DNA of 64,000 nucleotides, from the NCBI GenBank assembly GCA_964020085.1, contig OZ026595.1, positions 3,813,314 through 3,877,313 of the forward strand, written 5' to 3'. Positions within the stretch are counted from its first letter, which is position 1. Every line of letters begins with the position of its first letter. The notes under the pieces are model-generated. The model ran no database searches. It worked only from the letters and a program-made list of their open reading frames with translations, and was not told the origin of the DNA. The position numbers and the translations under genes were made by a program. Shown here one piece after another: positions 9,423 through 21,090 of the stretch. The DNA comes from Micromussa lordhowensis. Taxonomy: Eukaryota > Cnidaria > Anthozoa > Scleractinia > Lobophylliidae.

Positions 9423-9824
9423 TACAGTTGCCTCTACAGATCTATATACTAGGTATGGATTTAGGCGGTTGGGCCTTTTTACATAGGGGTCTATTTCTAG
9501 GCTTTTTCCCCCGCGAAATACGTCAGTTCCGGTCCACATGAGCGCGTATCAGTAGGGAAAAAATGGCGGCCTCAGGTGAACATGCGAGTTAATCTTCCGG
9601 TGAAATGATGACATCAGCTAAAAATTAAGTCCTTGCTTATGATTGGTCACTGAGGTTCCTGCGGGTGTCCGAATTCGCTGTAAAATCAAATTAAAAATAG
9701 ATCGGCCTGTGAAAACCCAGTGACAGGAATATGGAGTAGTTGAACACTCCTAGTGATGGGCTCCTGGGTCAGTGCACAAAACGAGACGGCTGTTTACTAA
9801 AGCTTACAATGAAACAGAAAGAAC
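9423..9824. other. Non-coding interval with a YY1-like motif, unit 1
   Basis: No gene is supported. The sequence GGAAAAAATGGCGGCC near 9557 resembles a YY1-type core promoter motif and lies about 30 bp downstream of a CGTCAGTTCCGG segment. It could mark a promoter, but no convincing open frame follows. The block is repeated in units 2 and 3. Confidence 0.3.
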
Positions 9825-10147
9825 TTAGTTTACCATGTAGGTGTTCACAGGAGCTGGAAAAGGATAATTCAACAGAGCAGGGGCTGGTACCGAGACTAAA
9901 GCGGGGACTGGAGCTGAAGCTTGAGATGGAAACTACTGGATAGTAAGGGTTGTAATAATGCTGGCCAGGCTGGCACGGACAGGGCGAATAACGGGAACTT
10001 GGGCACTTGAAATAAGCCATGGCTGCGTGTCTGTGAAAAGCGGACTTACAGGTGAGGGACTGGGAACGGGAGATGCTTTACTCTTAGCTTCAGCACAGTT
10101 TAACTGCTTGTATTCCACGTTTGAATCATGAAGATTTTTCTCGGTCC
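9825..10147 (-). pseudogene. Partner gene Pro/Tyr-rich exon B, unit 1 (frameshifted)
   Basis: On the - strand an acceptor TTGTTTTTATTTAG precedes 10147. In units 2 and 3 this exon holds a 69-codon frame starting with a strong Kozak ATG (GCCATGG) and rich in Pro and Tyr (HYYNPYYPVV). In unit 1 a 14-bp deletion near 9928 shifts the frame. A second overlapping frame with ASPVPSPSPVSP also runs through the exon, so the coding frame is uncertain. Confidence 0.35.
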
Positions 10148-10772
10148 CTAAATAAAAACAAGTCATGACAAATTAAATCATGGGACATTTTTTTAGCTAG
10201 ACTGAATTCCTCCCTGAGAAGCCATTTCCCATGAAATCACATTCAATCATGGCTGCATAAATACAGCTTGTCCAAGAGGAAACAGTTTTTTTCTGGAGAC
10301 AAAAATATTCCAGCAGAATATTCCAGTGTAATTCTAGAACGACGGACAATGCGGTTCCATCCATTTCTGCACAAATATATATGCATCAGGCTTGAAAATT
10401 CTGTTGAACAACTTGAATTTAAGACCGGAGAATTAAAACTATTTATTATGGTTGATTGTGTTCGTTATTCTCTCAGTTTCTTTGTATCGCGGTCATGAAA
10501 TTGAGCGCTTGGAAACGATTTCAAACCCGTGTGTAAAATGTTTCTTAATCTGCATATTCATAGAGCAAGACCAGCACATGAACATGAACAATTTTATTTA
10601 ATCACACAGAGTTACAATATACTTTAAAGCAAGTTTATTTACTGCTGACATTAAATGTAATGGTACAGTTATTGAAGTGCCCGAGCTATTCTTTTCTAAA
10701 TTTAATTCTCCCTCATTGATTGCTTCGGTCTGCAACCTTGCTTATACACTTCGGCCCTAAAATGGCACTTAC

Positions 10773-10886
10773 CTGGGAAACAACTTTCTCCTCCGGTGTT
10801 TTCGACTTTGGAATAGCGTTGGCCACACAAGTTTCCTCTTCTTCAGTAGTTTTATGAGGTCTAAATCTGTACTCTGCCATCTGCAT
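10773..10886 (-). CDS. Partner gene first coding exon A, unit 1
   Basis: On the - strand an ATG at 10886 opens 38 codons (MQMAEYRFRPHKTTEEEE..., ending KVVSQ). They run into a perfect donor, CCCAG|GTAAGT, with the exon ending at 10773 in phase 0. Five copies are in the window and all stay open with the donor kept; one has an in-frame 3-bp deletion. The peptide is charged, with a Glu run and Lys/Pro stretches, and matches no domain I know. It is transcribed away from the next unit's TPR-CHAT gene and towards its own unit's. The next exon in frame is not resolved. Confidence 0.5.
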
Positions 10887-11124
10887 TGTGAAGCAACTGA
10901 CGTGCTTGCTCACAAGTCACAAACAGTCATTAACAAGGTGGCATAAAGAGGCAAATAAAATAATATAATGTAATATCACAGATCAGCAAGCAGCGACTAG
11001 GTGACACGGATTCACATTGCACGTCTCAAATAAAAAACATATATTTGAATTCAGAAAACCTATGGTAATGATATTTTCTACTAATTTTCTTTGTCGGAGA
11101 AGTAATTTCAAAAACTCGTACTTC

Positions 11125-11791
11125 GGGTTTCATCAGGTTTCCAAACGTTCAAAACCAATAGATCGTTTTCACTGTCACGCAATGAAAAATTAAATCGAAA
11201 ACTATCCAGTGGAAAAAGCTAAGAAATTGTGATGTTATAGAAGATAAAAAAATAAGACACTTCTCCAAGTTTTAGCCCTGTGCGTTTCCCCAAACTTCAG
11301 ATATTCGTCGAAATGTTTCGCGGAAATTTACAGAGCCCAGTATGAAAACGCCATGTTGGTGTACCTCCATGGTACACCAATATGGCGGCCGGAAAATAGT
11401 GTAAACATCTGGAACTTACTTTGGCTTTCTAGGCGACTGATTATCAGTACTGAAAACACAAGTATTTACATAAGCACTTTTCCTAATGCTCTATCTCCTA
11501 ACAGGGCTCAAAATCATGAGATAAGCATATATTTTTCAACAAATTTGATCGTAGCCTTGTGTCACGCACCTCCATAACCCGGAAATTCAAAATGCTCTGG
11601 TTTCCAAACGAAGCACGCTATTGAGCTGTAAAGTTGTAAACAGATATAAATATGTCACCTCTTATACCTGATGAGGATGAAAACTTTGGTAGATCTTTAG
11701 TTTTAGATTTTAGAAAGTAATGACGTCACGTGAAAACGATCTATAAAACCACTAAAAATCAAGATGTTTTCTCTCGTTTGGAAACCTGATG
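11125..11791. repeat. Conserved hairpin, arms split by a MITE in unit 1
   Basis: The arms CATCAGGTTTCCAAACG and CGTTTGGAAACCTGATG flank a ~55-bp loop in all other copies (about 25885-25962, 44066-44143, 54146-54221, 56000-56076). In unit 1 the loop holds the 583-bp MITE at 11160-11742. Every copy keeps both arms. Confidence 0.6.
11160..11742. mobile_element. MITE with AGATCGTTTTCAC terminal inverted repeats
   Basis: The left end AGATCGTTTTCAC and right end GTGAAAACGATCT are exact inverses. The matching site in all other units is empty (CAATAAAACC), so the ends are well defined; a short AT or ATA duplication is likely. Inside is a small palindrome GGTGTACC/GGTACACC and no real gene. Transposase family not assigned. 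Confidence 0.8.
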
Positions 11792-12139
11792 GAATCCTCG
11801 CACTCGCTTTTGAATTAGTACTTAAACCATTTTAGTAAGGTTTTAATTTTTTTAAGTATTTGATGACATGTTAGTCAAGTACGGCGCTTTGAACAGAGAA
11901 AAAGATACTCGAGAAGTATTTTTCTTGGTCTTTTTTGGCGAATTTCTGTCGTTTGAACCTGATCAATTTACAACCCAGACCGCTTGATTCCGAAAAGCAA
12001 CGTATTTACGATAAGGCCACTGCACCTCGCGACAAAGGCGTACTTAATTTACTACGTCAAAGCCACTGCCACTATGATTCCGACCGGGAGTCTTGTGAGT
12101 CGAGTTCAACGCTTAGACACGCGTCTACCTCAACCCTTA

Positions 12140-12164
12140 CCCTCCCTCCCTCCCTCCCTCCCTT
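12140..12164. repeat. (CCCT)n microsatellite, unit 1
   Basis: A short CCCT array in the region upstream of the next TPR-CHAT gene. The same locus has different lengths at 33339-33364, 52708-52740, 54583-54597 and 56438-56485. The opposite strand is (AGGG)n and could form a quadruplex in the longer copies. Confidence 0.9.
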
Positions 12165-12347
12165 AGAGTTCGTGTCACTATTTTGGTTCTTGCGTCTTTT
12201 TTCGCTTCTCACTCAAAAATAGCAAACAAACTGCGGCTGGGTTGTCTTTCTGTTTTATTTGAATATCCTGAAATACTTGGATCGTTCTTTAAAAAAAAAA
12301 TGAAATATTTTTTCCAAGTTCACAGTTTCTGGTTGGAATTTATTTAA

Positions 12348-12976
12348 GGACGTTCGCGCCCAAAAACTTCCCACGCACAGATTTTTTTAAAACTTTGACT
12401 GACGGTAGAAAATGATAAGATTAGATAATAAACGTAAAAAAAATCGGGGGTCACCGAACTCGTTTTCAAGATAAAGCGTAGCTCAGACCATAGCATTTCT
12501 ACGATTCTCAGTCATTCGAGGCGATTCTGGCCGGATTCATTACTATCGGCATATATTTAAGTTGAAGAATCATCTCTAAGCTATGAGTGTTTAACACGGC
12601 TTATATAGGCCTAATTGATAGATCTTTGCTACATATGTCATTAAATCTGCTAGAATTAGCCTTAAAAAAGACAATTTCTAAGTCACGCACACCTGTCTCC
12701 ATGTACCAATTCGACCCTTTTTTAATAGTAGATGACAAATAATTACAACTTCCCACACACAGATTTTTTTGTTTTTTTAGTATAATGTAGAGAGTTAAAA
12801 AAGGAAGTGATCTGCCGAAAAAAAAGTGGGGGTCACCGAGCTTGCAACAAAAATATTCGCACACCAAGTTAACGCAAAGGTCATCAGCTCTATATTTTGT
12901 TAAGTTTTCGACTCGGTGCACGCGCTTGAAAATGACGTGGCACGCGCGTGACCAATGAATAGCGTGCGCACTAGAG

Positions 12977-13005
<29 letters not shown>
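12348..13005. mobile_element. piggyBac-like non-autonomous element (TTAA site)
   Basis: The 658-bp element is bounded by TTAA on both sides (12344-12347 and 13006-13009). Its terminal inverted repeats read GGACGTTCGCGCCCA and TGGGCGCGAACGTCC. TTAA duplication is the hallmark of piggyBac-type transposition. No transposase is encoded; the open frame on the - strand (12990-12601) has no recognisable motif. The site is empty in other units. Confidence 0.8.
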
Positions 13006-13007
<2 letters not shown>

Positions 13008-13009
<2 letters not shown>

Positions 13010-13063
13010 GAAATAGAAAACATGTGCCTTGTTTCTATCGAGTTATAGAAACACGAGTGAAAG

Positions 13064-13094
<31 letters not shown>

Positions 13095-13095
13095 G

Positions 13096-13126
<31 letters not shown>

Positions 13127-13198
13127 GAGTTCTCCCAAACTTTCACGACTGTTTCTATAACTCGATAGAAAGACGGCACATGTTTTCTATTTCTTTTA
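13008..13198. mobile_element. Complete AAGAAATAG foldback element
   Basis: A nearly perfect palindrome with arms of about 85 bp. The left end AAGAAATAGAAAACATGT is matched by ACATGTTTTCTATTTCTT on the right, and the tip is GAGCCGCAGGCGAGTG. It abuts the TTAA of the piggyBac-like element. A further related arm (GTGTTTCTATCGAGTTATAG) lies at about 13308-13332, so this is a nested cluster about 1 kb long that interrupts the otherwise conserved upstream region. Confidence 0.75.
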
Positions 13199-13487
13199 GA
13201 AAATACCGCGACGAAGAAAAAGAAAAACAATTTGTTTACTTCGATCATCAAAATGTAAATTTTCTTTGTTCGCGCCATCATTACGTCAACAGCTCGTGCT
13301 AGTTCTGTGTTTCTATCGAGTTATAGAAACACGGTTTTAAACCAATCAGCGCGCGTGTTTGCTTTGGGTTATTTTCTAAATCGCATTGGAAACATCTTTT
13401 TTTGCGCCTGTAAATGTTTTTAAAATAAACGTTTTGATATTCACCAAAGCAGAATAAGTTCAGTAGTCTCTCATGAAACCAAGTAGC

Positions 13488-13800
13488 GTCTTTTTTGTAA
13501 ACAATACACGATGGAAAATGATATTTGCCTACCTCCCCACAATAAATCCAAAATGATATTAATAGGTTAAAAACAAATATTTGAGTTGTTTTTGGAAAAT
13601 GTAAAATCTTACATGACAAACTTGAAAATTTCATTTTCTAATTTCCTCGTGCAACGTATGATTTGATGACTTCACTGACTTCACTGATATCCGGTGTTTT
13701 ACTTTCCAAAGCAAAGAGTACAAAACAAACTTGATAGTGAAGTTCACTCCATGCTAGGAATACAAGCTTGCCGTCAGGCTTTTATATCAACATTGTTGTG
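13488..13800 (+). promoter_or_regulatory. TPR-CHAT copy 2 upstream region and first exon
   Basis: Nearly identical to the unit 1 block, including the ISRE-like sequence, the 17-codon upstream frame and the GTGAGTA donor at 13801. The intron would run 13801-14315. Confidence 0.5.
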
Positions 13801-14341
13801 GTGAGTACAACTTCTCTTGAATTCATGACTTAATTTTAATTTTTTTACGAGTTTGGCTAGGTAGTGAAAGTATTGCTTGATCAAGGTATAAATCACTTCA
13901 AAGTAGCTGTTGTAAGTTACAAGAGAAATGTTGCCGTGAAGTTTAGGAAAACCCTAAAAACAAAGCGGTAATGAAGAAAACCGTTATGGCAAATGGGAAC
14001 ATTTTGCACTAACATTTTAGCCATTTGTATGCTAAAGAACGAATTTGGGTATTTGCGGTGACTAGAAAAAATGTGTATGTCTATTTTTATGTTAGATTGA
14101 TTTAAGGATTATAGGTAGAGAAAGAAAACAAATTAAGACGCAATTTATTTCATTTGTCGTTCACCGTTAACTCTCTGTTTAAGATGCTTATGGACCAAAA
14201 TAATCAATCCGACTTTGAACGAGGTGGAATTTACTTATGAAAAGCCAAAGTTAATTTGTGCATTCCAACATTTTGTGGTTTGAGTAGATCGAGCCTCGTT
14301 TGGTTTATTTTTCAGTTAGAAGACTTACCAAGGAAAGCGTG

Positions 14342-17300
14342 ATGAATTACGAAGAAAAAATTATCCAGGCCATCTCAATTAGCTTAGTTGTTGCTTATTT
14401 CCTTTTCAACACCGGTCGCACTCTAAAAGCCATCGAGTTATGCAAGGAAAGCTTACTTTTGCTCAGTGACAAAGCGCTGAGTATAGAAAGGCAGTCACGC
14501 CAATTAATTCAAGAAACGAGCTATAAAATCATGTTTAAGGCGTTCTCCCGTGTTAGTGATCACAGAAATGCGATAGCGTGCGGCAGGAACCTTCTCGCCA
14601 TTTACCGCGAGCGTGTTGATACAGTCCAAGAAGGTGAGCTTAGCATAGCACTGGCACAGATATATCTGAGTCAAAGTATGTATGCTGAGGCAAAAGAACT
14701 TTATGAGAGAGCAATCACTATCATGCAAAAAATAGGTAGCAGGAGAGGAGAAGGAATCGCTTATTACGGCCTAGGAACTGCCTTTCTTTCCCTCGGTAAA
14801 TATGTCAAGGCTAAAGAAAATTGTGCGAAATCACTTGGAATCTGCATGGAAACTGGAGACAGAGCAGGAGAAGCATCATGTTATGGAAACCTAGGAACTG
14901 TGTTTCAGTCTCTCGGTGAATATGTTAAGGCTAAAGAATATTATGAAAAAGCACTTGCCATCAGCATGGAAGTTGGCGACAGAGAAAGAGAAGAAACATG
15001 GTATGGAAACCTAGGAACTTTGTTTAAATCTCTCGGTGAATATGCCAAGGCTAAAGAATATTGTGAGAAATCACTTGCGATCAGCATGGAAATTGGCGAC
15101 AGAAAAGGAGAAGCAATACAGTATGGAAACCTAGCAAGTGTGTTTCAGTCTCTCGGTGAATATGTCAAGGCTAAAGAATATTATGAAAAAGCACTTGCGA
15201 TTAGCATGGAAGTTGGCGACAGAAAAGGAGAAGCAACATGGTATGGAAACCTAGGCACAGTGTTTCAGTCTCTCGGTGAATATGTCAAGGCTAAAGAGAA
15301 TTGTGAGAAATCACTTAAAGTCAACATCGAAACTGGAGACAGAGCAGGAAAAGCATCATGTTATCGAAACCTAGGAAGTGTGTTTCAGTCTCTCGGTGAA
15401 TATGTCAAGGCTAAAGAATATTATGAAAAAGCACTTGCGATCAGCATGGAAGTTGGCGACAGAGAAAGCGAAGCAACATGGTATGGAAACCTAGGAACTT
15501 TGTTTAAATCTCTCGGTGAATATGCCAAGGCTAAAGAATATTGTGAGAAATCACTTGCGATCAGCATGGAAATTGGCGACAGAAAAGGAGAAGCAAGACA
15601 GTATGGAAACCTAGGAAGTGTGTTTAAGTCTCTCGGTGAATATGTCAAGGCTAAAGAATATAACGAAAAAGCACTTGCAATCAGCCTTCTAATTGGCGAC
15701 AGAGCGTATGAAGAAACATGTCATGGAAATCTAGGAACAGTGTTTAAGTCTCTCGGTGAATATGTCAAGGCTAAAGAATATCATGAAAAAGCACTCGCCA
15801 TCAGCATGGAAATAGGTAACAGAGCGAAAGAAGGAAGATGCTATGAAAACCTAGGAAATGTGTCTCTTGCTCTCGGTGAATATGTCAAGGTTAAAGAATG
15901 TTATGAAAAAGCAATTGCGATCAGCATGGAAATTGGCGATAAACAAATAGAAACACATTGTTACCGAACGAAAGGGCAATTTCATAAAAGCCTTGGTGAT
16001 AAAGATAAAGCTAAAGCCTGCGTTGAGAAAGCACTTGCGATTGCAGTTGAAATTGGTGACAGAGAAGGAGAAGCATCAAGTTATCTCAGCCTTGGGCAAG
16101 TGTTTCAATCTCGCGGCGATCATGACGTGGCCGAAGCATATCTCCAGAAGGCACTGTCAATAAGTGAAAATATTGGAAACGCTGAAATTGAGTTTCATTG
16201 CTATTGTGTTCTTACATTGACGAAGTTATCACAAAAGAACTTTCAGGAAGCTCTTTCCCTTTTATTTCGAAGTATTAATAAATCCGAAAAAATGCGCGGT
16301 TTTCTTCAAGACAGCGATCAAATGAAGATATCCTTTGGAGACAGGCATGTTTTTCCCTATCAGTAGCTCAGTGTATTGTTTAGTTCTGGTGGAATTGAAA
16401 TCCTAAGTTTGCTCTCTATGTTACAGAGCTTGGACGGGCTAGAGCCCTAGCAGACTTGATGGCAACTCAGTACTGTACTGAAAATCGTATATCGGCTGAC
16501 CCGCAATCATGGACTGAAAATGTCATGAAGAAAGAAAGTAACTGTGTTTGTCTATACATTTCTTATTTTGATGATACAGTGTTTCTGTGGATTCTCAAGA
16601 CAAGCGGAGTCATTCAGTTCCGAAAACTTGAAGTGGACAAAAAGACTCTTCACACCAGATTAGCAGAGGTAGCTAGAAATTTGGATGAATTTTTTGCTAT
16701 CATGGCTCAAAGCTTCCAGAACTTTGGTATTTTACCCGATGAGGATTGCGAAGATCGATCCTTGAATGACAATAACATTGAATCAAATCCTGAATCTTGT
16801 GAGGAAGAGAGCCTCGCAACTTTGCGACAAGGTAAGCCTGGGAATGCAAATGATCCGGAACCGAGTCTAACATTGTTCTACGAACTGCTCGTGAATCCTG
16901 TATCCGATTTACTTGACGAGCCTGAAATCATCATTGTTCCTGATCGCAACCTATACCGTGTTCCATTTCCAGCTTTACTCGATGAAAGTGGGCAATTTTT
17001 ATCGGAGCGCTTCAGAAGCCGCGTGGTTCCTTCTTTGTCGACTCTGAAGCTCATCCAGGACAGTCCTGCAGACTATCACAGTCAGACTGGTGCTCTGGTA
17101 GTGGGTGACCCTGATGTTGGTGTGGTGATTTACAGGGGAAGTGTCAATAGAAAGTTCGTACCATTGCCTGGTGCAAGAAAGGAAGCAGGCATGATCGCGC
17201 GTCGGCTGGGCGTTAACCCTTTGTTAGGACAGGACGCAACGAAGCAAGCGGTACTTGAGAAGCTGAATTCAGTGAGTCTGATACATATTGCTGCACATGG

Positions 17301-17727
17301 TAATGCTGAGAAAGGAGAAATTGCTCTTTCCCCTCAACGTTCCACTACTGGAATTCCACGAGAAGACGACTACCTTTTGAAAATGTCCGACATTTCAAAA
17401 GTTCAAGTGCGAGCTAAACTGGTGGTACTAAGTTGTTGTCACAGTGGCCGTGGACAAATTAGAGCTGAGGGAGTTGTTGGAATCGCTCGCGCGTTCCTAG
17501 GATCCGGTGCACGCTCAGTGTTGGTGGCACTGTGGGCTCTAGACGACACTGCTACAAAGAAGTTGATGAGTCGCTTTTACGAGCACCTTGTTCGTGGAGA
17601 AAGTGCCAGTGTATCTCTTCACGCGGCCATGAAGTGGATGAGAGATCACGGCTTTATCAAAGCTTCCAGGTGGGCACCGTTTATGCTGATTGGAGATGAC
17701 GTGACATTTGCTTTTGAAAAATACTGA
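14342..17727 (+). pseudogene. TPR-CHAT copy 2, split by a stop and a frameshift
   Basis: The frame from ATG 14342 encodes the N-terminus and all twelve TPR units. It stops at a TAG (16364-16366) where copies 1, 3 and 4 have CAG. About 30 bp later a 5-bp insertion (near 16394) shifts the frame. After it the frame is open again from ATG 16459 to TGA 17727: 422 aa covering the linker and CHAT domain, with His280 (HIAAHG) and Cys327 (LSCCHSG) kept. The locus could be a pseudogene or could make separate TPR and CHAT proteins; the second ATG has a poor Kozak context. The rest of unit 2 is also degraded, so pseudogene is preferred. Confidence 0.85.
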
Positions 17728-18041
17728 AAGGTATGTTTCTAATAGCGAAAAAATAATTTAGGAATGTTCCTAGTTACTTACCTCTTTGACTTAAAGAAAA
17801 ATTGAAAGAACCCTACTTTTCTTCTTTTGTGTTTAGAATGGCAAACTCTAGCTGTGCTGTACATAAAGGAGCTACAAAAGTGTATTAACAGATTTTTAGT
17901 TCCAATTATTGAGAAAATCTTTTTACTTAACAAAAGACTTTTTTGTATGGCGATCAGATCCCTTATTCTTGTGATTTATCTACCTCAAGGCCGGTCAATA
18001 TAAAGACATACATTATCATCGCAGATATATACACATATATA

Positions 18042-18173
18042 CAGCTGTGTAATTAAAGCCTGCAAAAAATTCAGGCCTAAACGGGATTCGAACCCACGAC
18101 CTCTGCGATACCGGTCATGGCTTCGAATCAGCGTTCAGGCCTGAATTTTTTTCAGGCTTTAATTTCACAGCTG
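18042..18173. repeat. Inverted-repeat element with tRNA-like B box, unit 2
   Basis: Fullest copy of the element seen at 4969. Inverted ends CAGCTGTGTAATTAAAGCC and GGCTTTAATTTCACAGCTG enclose the - strand B box and a second TTCGAATCAGCG segment. A weak relation to the CAGGCTTTAAT tail further downstream suggests a common SINE-like origin. Confidence 0.6.
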
Positions 18174-18961
18174 CTTAAGTTGTGTACATAACTGCGATGA
18201 TCATCTGTGTCTTCATATCTTTCTCCGCAGTTCAAACATATCACGGATGTTCCGTATATTCATTTGTAAAATTCGGTACTTACGCTTAAAAGGTTAGTGT
18301 TCTCTTGACATTGCATGGTGCAAGAAAGGAAGAGATGATACGGCGCATTAGTCTTCACTACTAAGAAACAAAGTGTATTCATCATCTACGAATAAATTAC
18401 GACAATGAACACTGTTCAAGCTTGACTTTTGTTTATCTTTTCTTTTTCAGGCTTTAATCTTTGCTTAAGAGAAATTAATGTTAAGCAATGGTTATGAGAG
18501 TTTAAGATAATATCTTCAAATTGTTCTTTTTTAGTGTTATAGGAAACAAAGACCTCGTCAATGGAGTACTCCTTAGAAACAACTGAAAATCAAGAAATGA
18601 ACCTAGAAACTTTTGCAAGGACAGTGTAAATAGTAAAGACAAGTTTGCTTTGATTATCTTTCATCGCCATTTTCTAATACAAGTACAACTGTTTTTGTTT
18701 TTTCTCAAAAGCAGTAGAGAAACGGACGTTTCTTTTTTGTTGCCTGGTTGGAAATTGATTTTTTTAAACATTGTTTTAATCAAACATAATTAGAAATATC
18801 TTGTAAGAAGGCTAGCGTGTTTCAAGCGACTTTGTAAGTTAAAATTGATGGGAAGTTTCTTCGATGGGGAGGGGGGAGGAGTGCTTATGTGGCAGGGGCA
18901 GGGATGTCCTTTTTGCCTCTTTTAGGGTTGTGAATTGTGAATTCGTTTCAACACCATTTTT
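18174..18961. other. AT-rich non-coding interval, unit 2
   Basis: No gene seen. This is the 3' flank shared with the other units, with the G-rich tract at about 18866-18905. Confidence 0.45.
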
Positions 18962-19361
18962 AGAACATAACTAAAGCAAAGCGCGCGCTTTGATTGGCTA
19001 ATTCGGCATCTACTATTTGCCCATGGGTGTATTTTGCTGACGTACTCACTAACTAAAGCAAAGCGCGCGCTTTGTGATGTAGCTCAATTTGTTGTTGTCC
19101 ACAGCATTTTGACCACTGTGATGACAGGTATCGTTTTCGAAAAGAGTACAGACCACTCTAAACCACATTCGATTTGTTTTTTTACCACAATAACACAGTT
19201 AACGCAATAAATATTTGCCTCGACAACTGAAAACACCGACTCGGACTTGAAAGTGCACGCGCTGCATTATGCAAATGAGCTGTTTGTACGCGTCAGACTT
19301 TCCTTTCAAAAACTTTTACAAACTCGCTTAATCTGCAGAAACAATACAATGTTTATGTTCT
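18962..19361. mobile_element. MITE with AGAACATAA ends, unit 2 only
   Basis: The left end AGAACATAAC and the right end GTTTATGTTCT are near-inverse. The segment is missing from units 1, 3 and 4. It contains two copies of CTAAAGCAAAGCGCGCGCTT (near 18971 and 19052) and no gene. Confidence 0.6.
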
Positions 19362-19557
19362 AAACCAAATGGTAAACGCCACAGCGTGTACTATTGAGTT
19401 ATGGATGCACTTGGGAGGTTTGCTAAGCACTCAAGAAGCTAGAGTCGCACTCGGCTATCGCCTCGTGCGACTCTTACGCTTCTCTCGTGCTTAGCAACCT
19501 CCTGCGTGCACCATAACTCAATAGTACACGCTATGGCGTTTACCATTTGTTAATTCT
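19362..19557. mobile_element. Foldback element with CTCGGCTATCGCCTCG tip, unit 2 only
   Basis: Long palindrome: AAATGGTAAACGCC on the left is inverted as GGCGTTTACCATTT on the right. Arms are about 80-90 bp around a tip CACTCGGCTATCGCCTCGTG at about 19449. It directly follows the previous MITE. No coding capacity. Confidence 0.75.
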
Positions 19558-20289
19558 CACCTACTATTGAAACTTTTTGGGGGTTGTTAAACTTTTGCCA
19601 TATTGTGTTAGTGGTCAAAATCGACCAGGCATCAGGAGTTTCTACAATATCTTCACAGAGTGAAGCCTTGGATGACATTATCGTCATGAAAGTCATTACA
19701 GTTCTTATTTTCCTGTTTTAGAAGTTGTATCTTTCAGAGTTAAATTAAAGCTTGAGCCACACCCTGGGTGTTATCGACAAGCGTCCACGTCCATTTCACG
19801 TGTTTATCTCCCCAAACGAACCAAGCAACTGGATTGCTTATTAAGAGGATTGGAAAGGTTTATTGTTGTTCAAAATAATTACTAATAACAATTTAGACTT
19901 TATTAGGCGTATACTTTCTTATAATGTTTAGTTTTAGTTAATCAAAAAACTCATGTAAGGAAGAAAGTGTTAATTAGAATTTTGAAGATGTAATTGCATT
20001 GCTAGCATCAGCTTGATTGTACATATGATTATTTTTTTTTACTTTTTAGCATAACGTGAGATTATTTTAGGTTGCATCTCATGATATTGACTTATATATA
20101 TATTTTAAATTTTAACTCATATATTTACTTTCAATTTTAATTGATGTGGAATCATCTGTGTGTCATTTTATCTTTGATGGCATACCACACGTCACATATA
20201 GCTAAGGGTATAAGACAATAAACTTCTGTTGCATTACATTGCATTGTATTGCACTGTATTTTTTTTGTAGTTCGTCACACCAAGATTGA

Positions 20290-20754
20290 AAACTTATAAA
20301 GTACATATATTCATTTGTCTATGCATGTAGTCACTTGAGATTAAGATTGCGACGTTTCGACTGTTTACTGAAAGTCTTCATCGACTGATTGCGCTTTACA
20401 CACTGATTATCCGTTAAGCAAGATGTGGGCTGTGATTGGTGGATTTCCATCCTTACATTTCAGGTTGGAGTGTGGTCCCTCAGGCGTGCGCTTTTATACT
20501 ATGACATTGTTGGTGTATCCTTGAACGTGGGTATCCATTCCTCCAGAATCTCAATGCTATAGGTTGAAATTTTCTGTAAATAGTCTCTTTGACTGGGAAT
20601 GCATAACAGTGCGAGTATCCATTAGTAAATGTTTGTACTTTGATCCGAAATAGATGGTTACCTGTCCTGGTAGACTTACTCTGAAACGGAAGAGGCCTGG
20701 GTACGGGCGAGTCGAATATACTGGTTGTGCTCCTTTATTCAACCCTACATGCAT
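20290..20754 (-). pseudogene. Retroelement-like 3' remnant, unit 2 (shorter)
   Basis: The - strand frame starting MHVGLNKGAQPVYSTR is only 65 codons here, cut short against the 136-codon versions of units 3 and 4. The CGAAACGTC/GATGAAGACTTTCAG motif pair is retained nearby. Confidence 0.3.
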
Positions 20755-20892
20755 TTCGCAATTTTACCGCTAAAAAAATTATCATATTGACATGGAATGA
20801 AACCTTAGAGAAGCCTCATAGACAGGCTAAAGTGCATACTGTGAGCTACTGACTTTTCCTCGGTCGGGGCGACAGCGTTCTTCGGTCTCACT

Positions 20893-21090
20893 ATGTATGA
20901 TTTAAGTGTGGTATCGCGCTTGAAAACTGCGCGCATACTCGTTGTTTTTGGCAGCGGTGAAACTTTCCCAGAAAATTTCACTACAATTCGTCCCGTTTGG
21001 AGACTTTCGGAATTTTTGATTGAATGGAAAACGCGAGAGTGTCAAATCTTGTTCTGTGGTCTTTCTCTGCGTGTATGGTTACCAGGCATT
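20893..21090 (+). pseudogene. Short MYDLSVVS open frame cut by a MITE, unit 2
   Basis: Same short frame as at 7265, but here the element at 21091-21696 interrupts it, so any protein would have a foreign C-terminus. Confidence 0.25.

Noticed and set aside
13024..13302. Frames in both directions within the foldback element
   Set aside because: They are products of the palindrome, which gives open frames on both strands.
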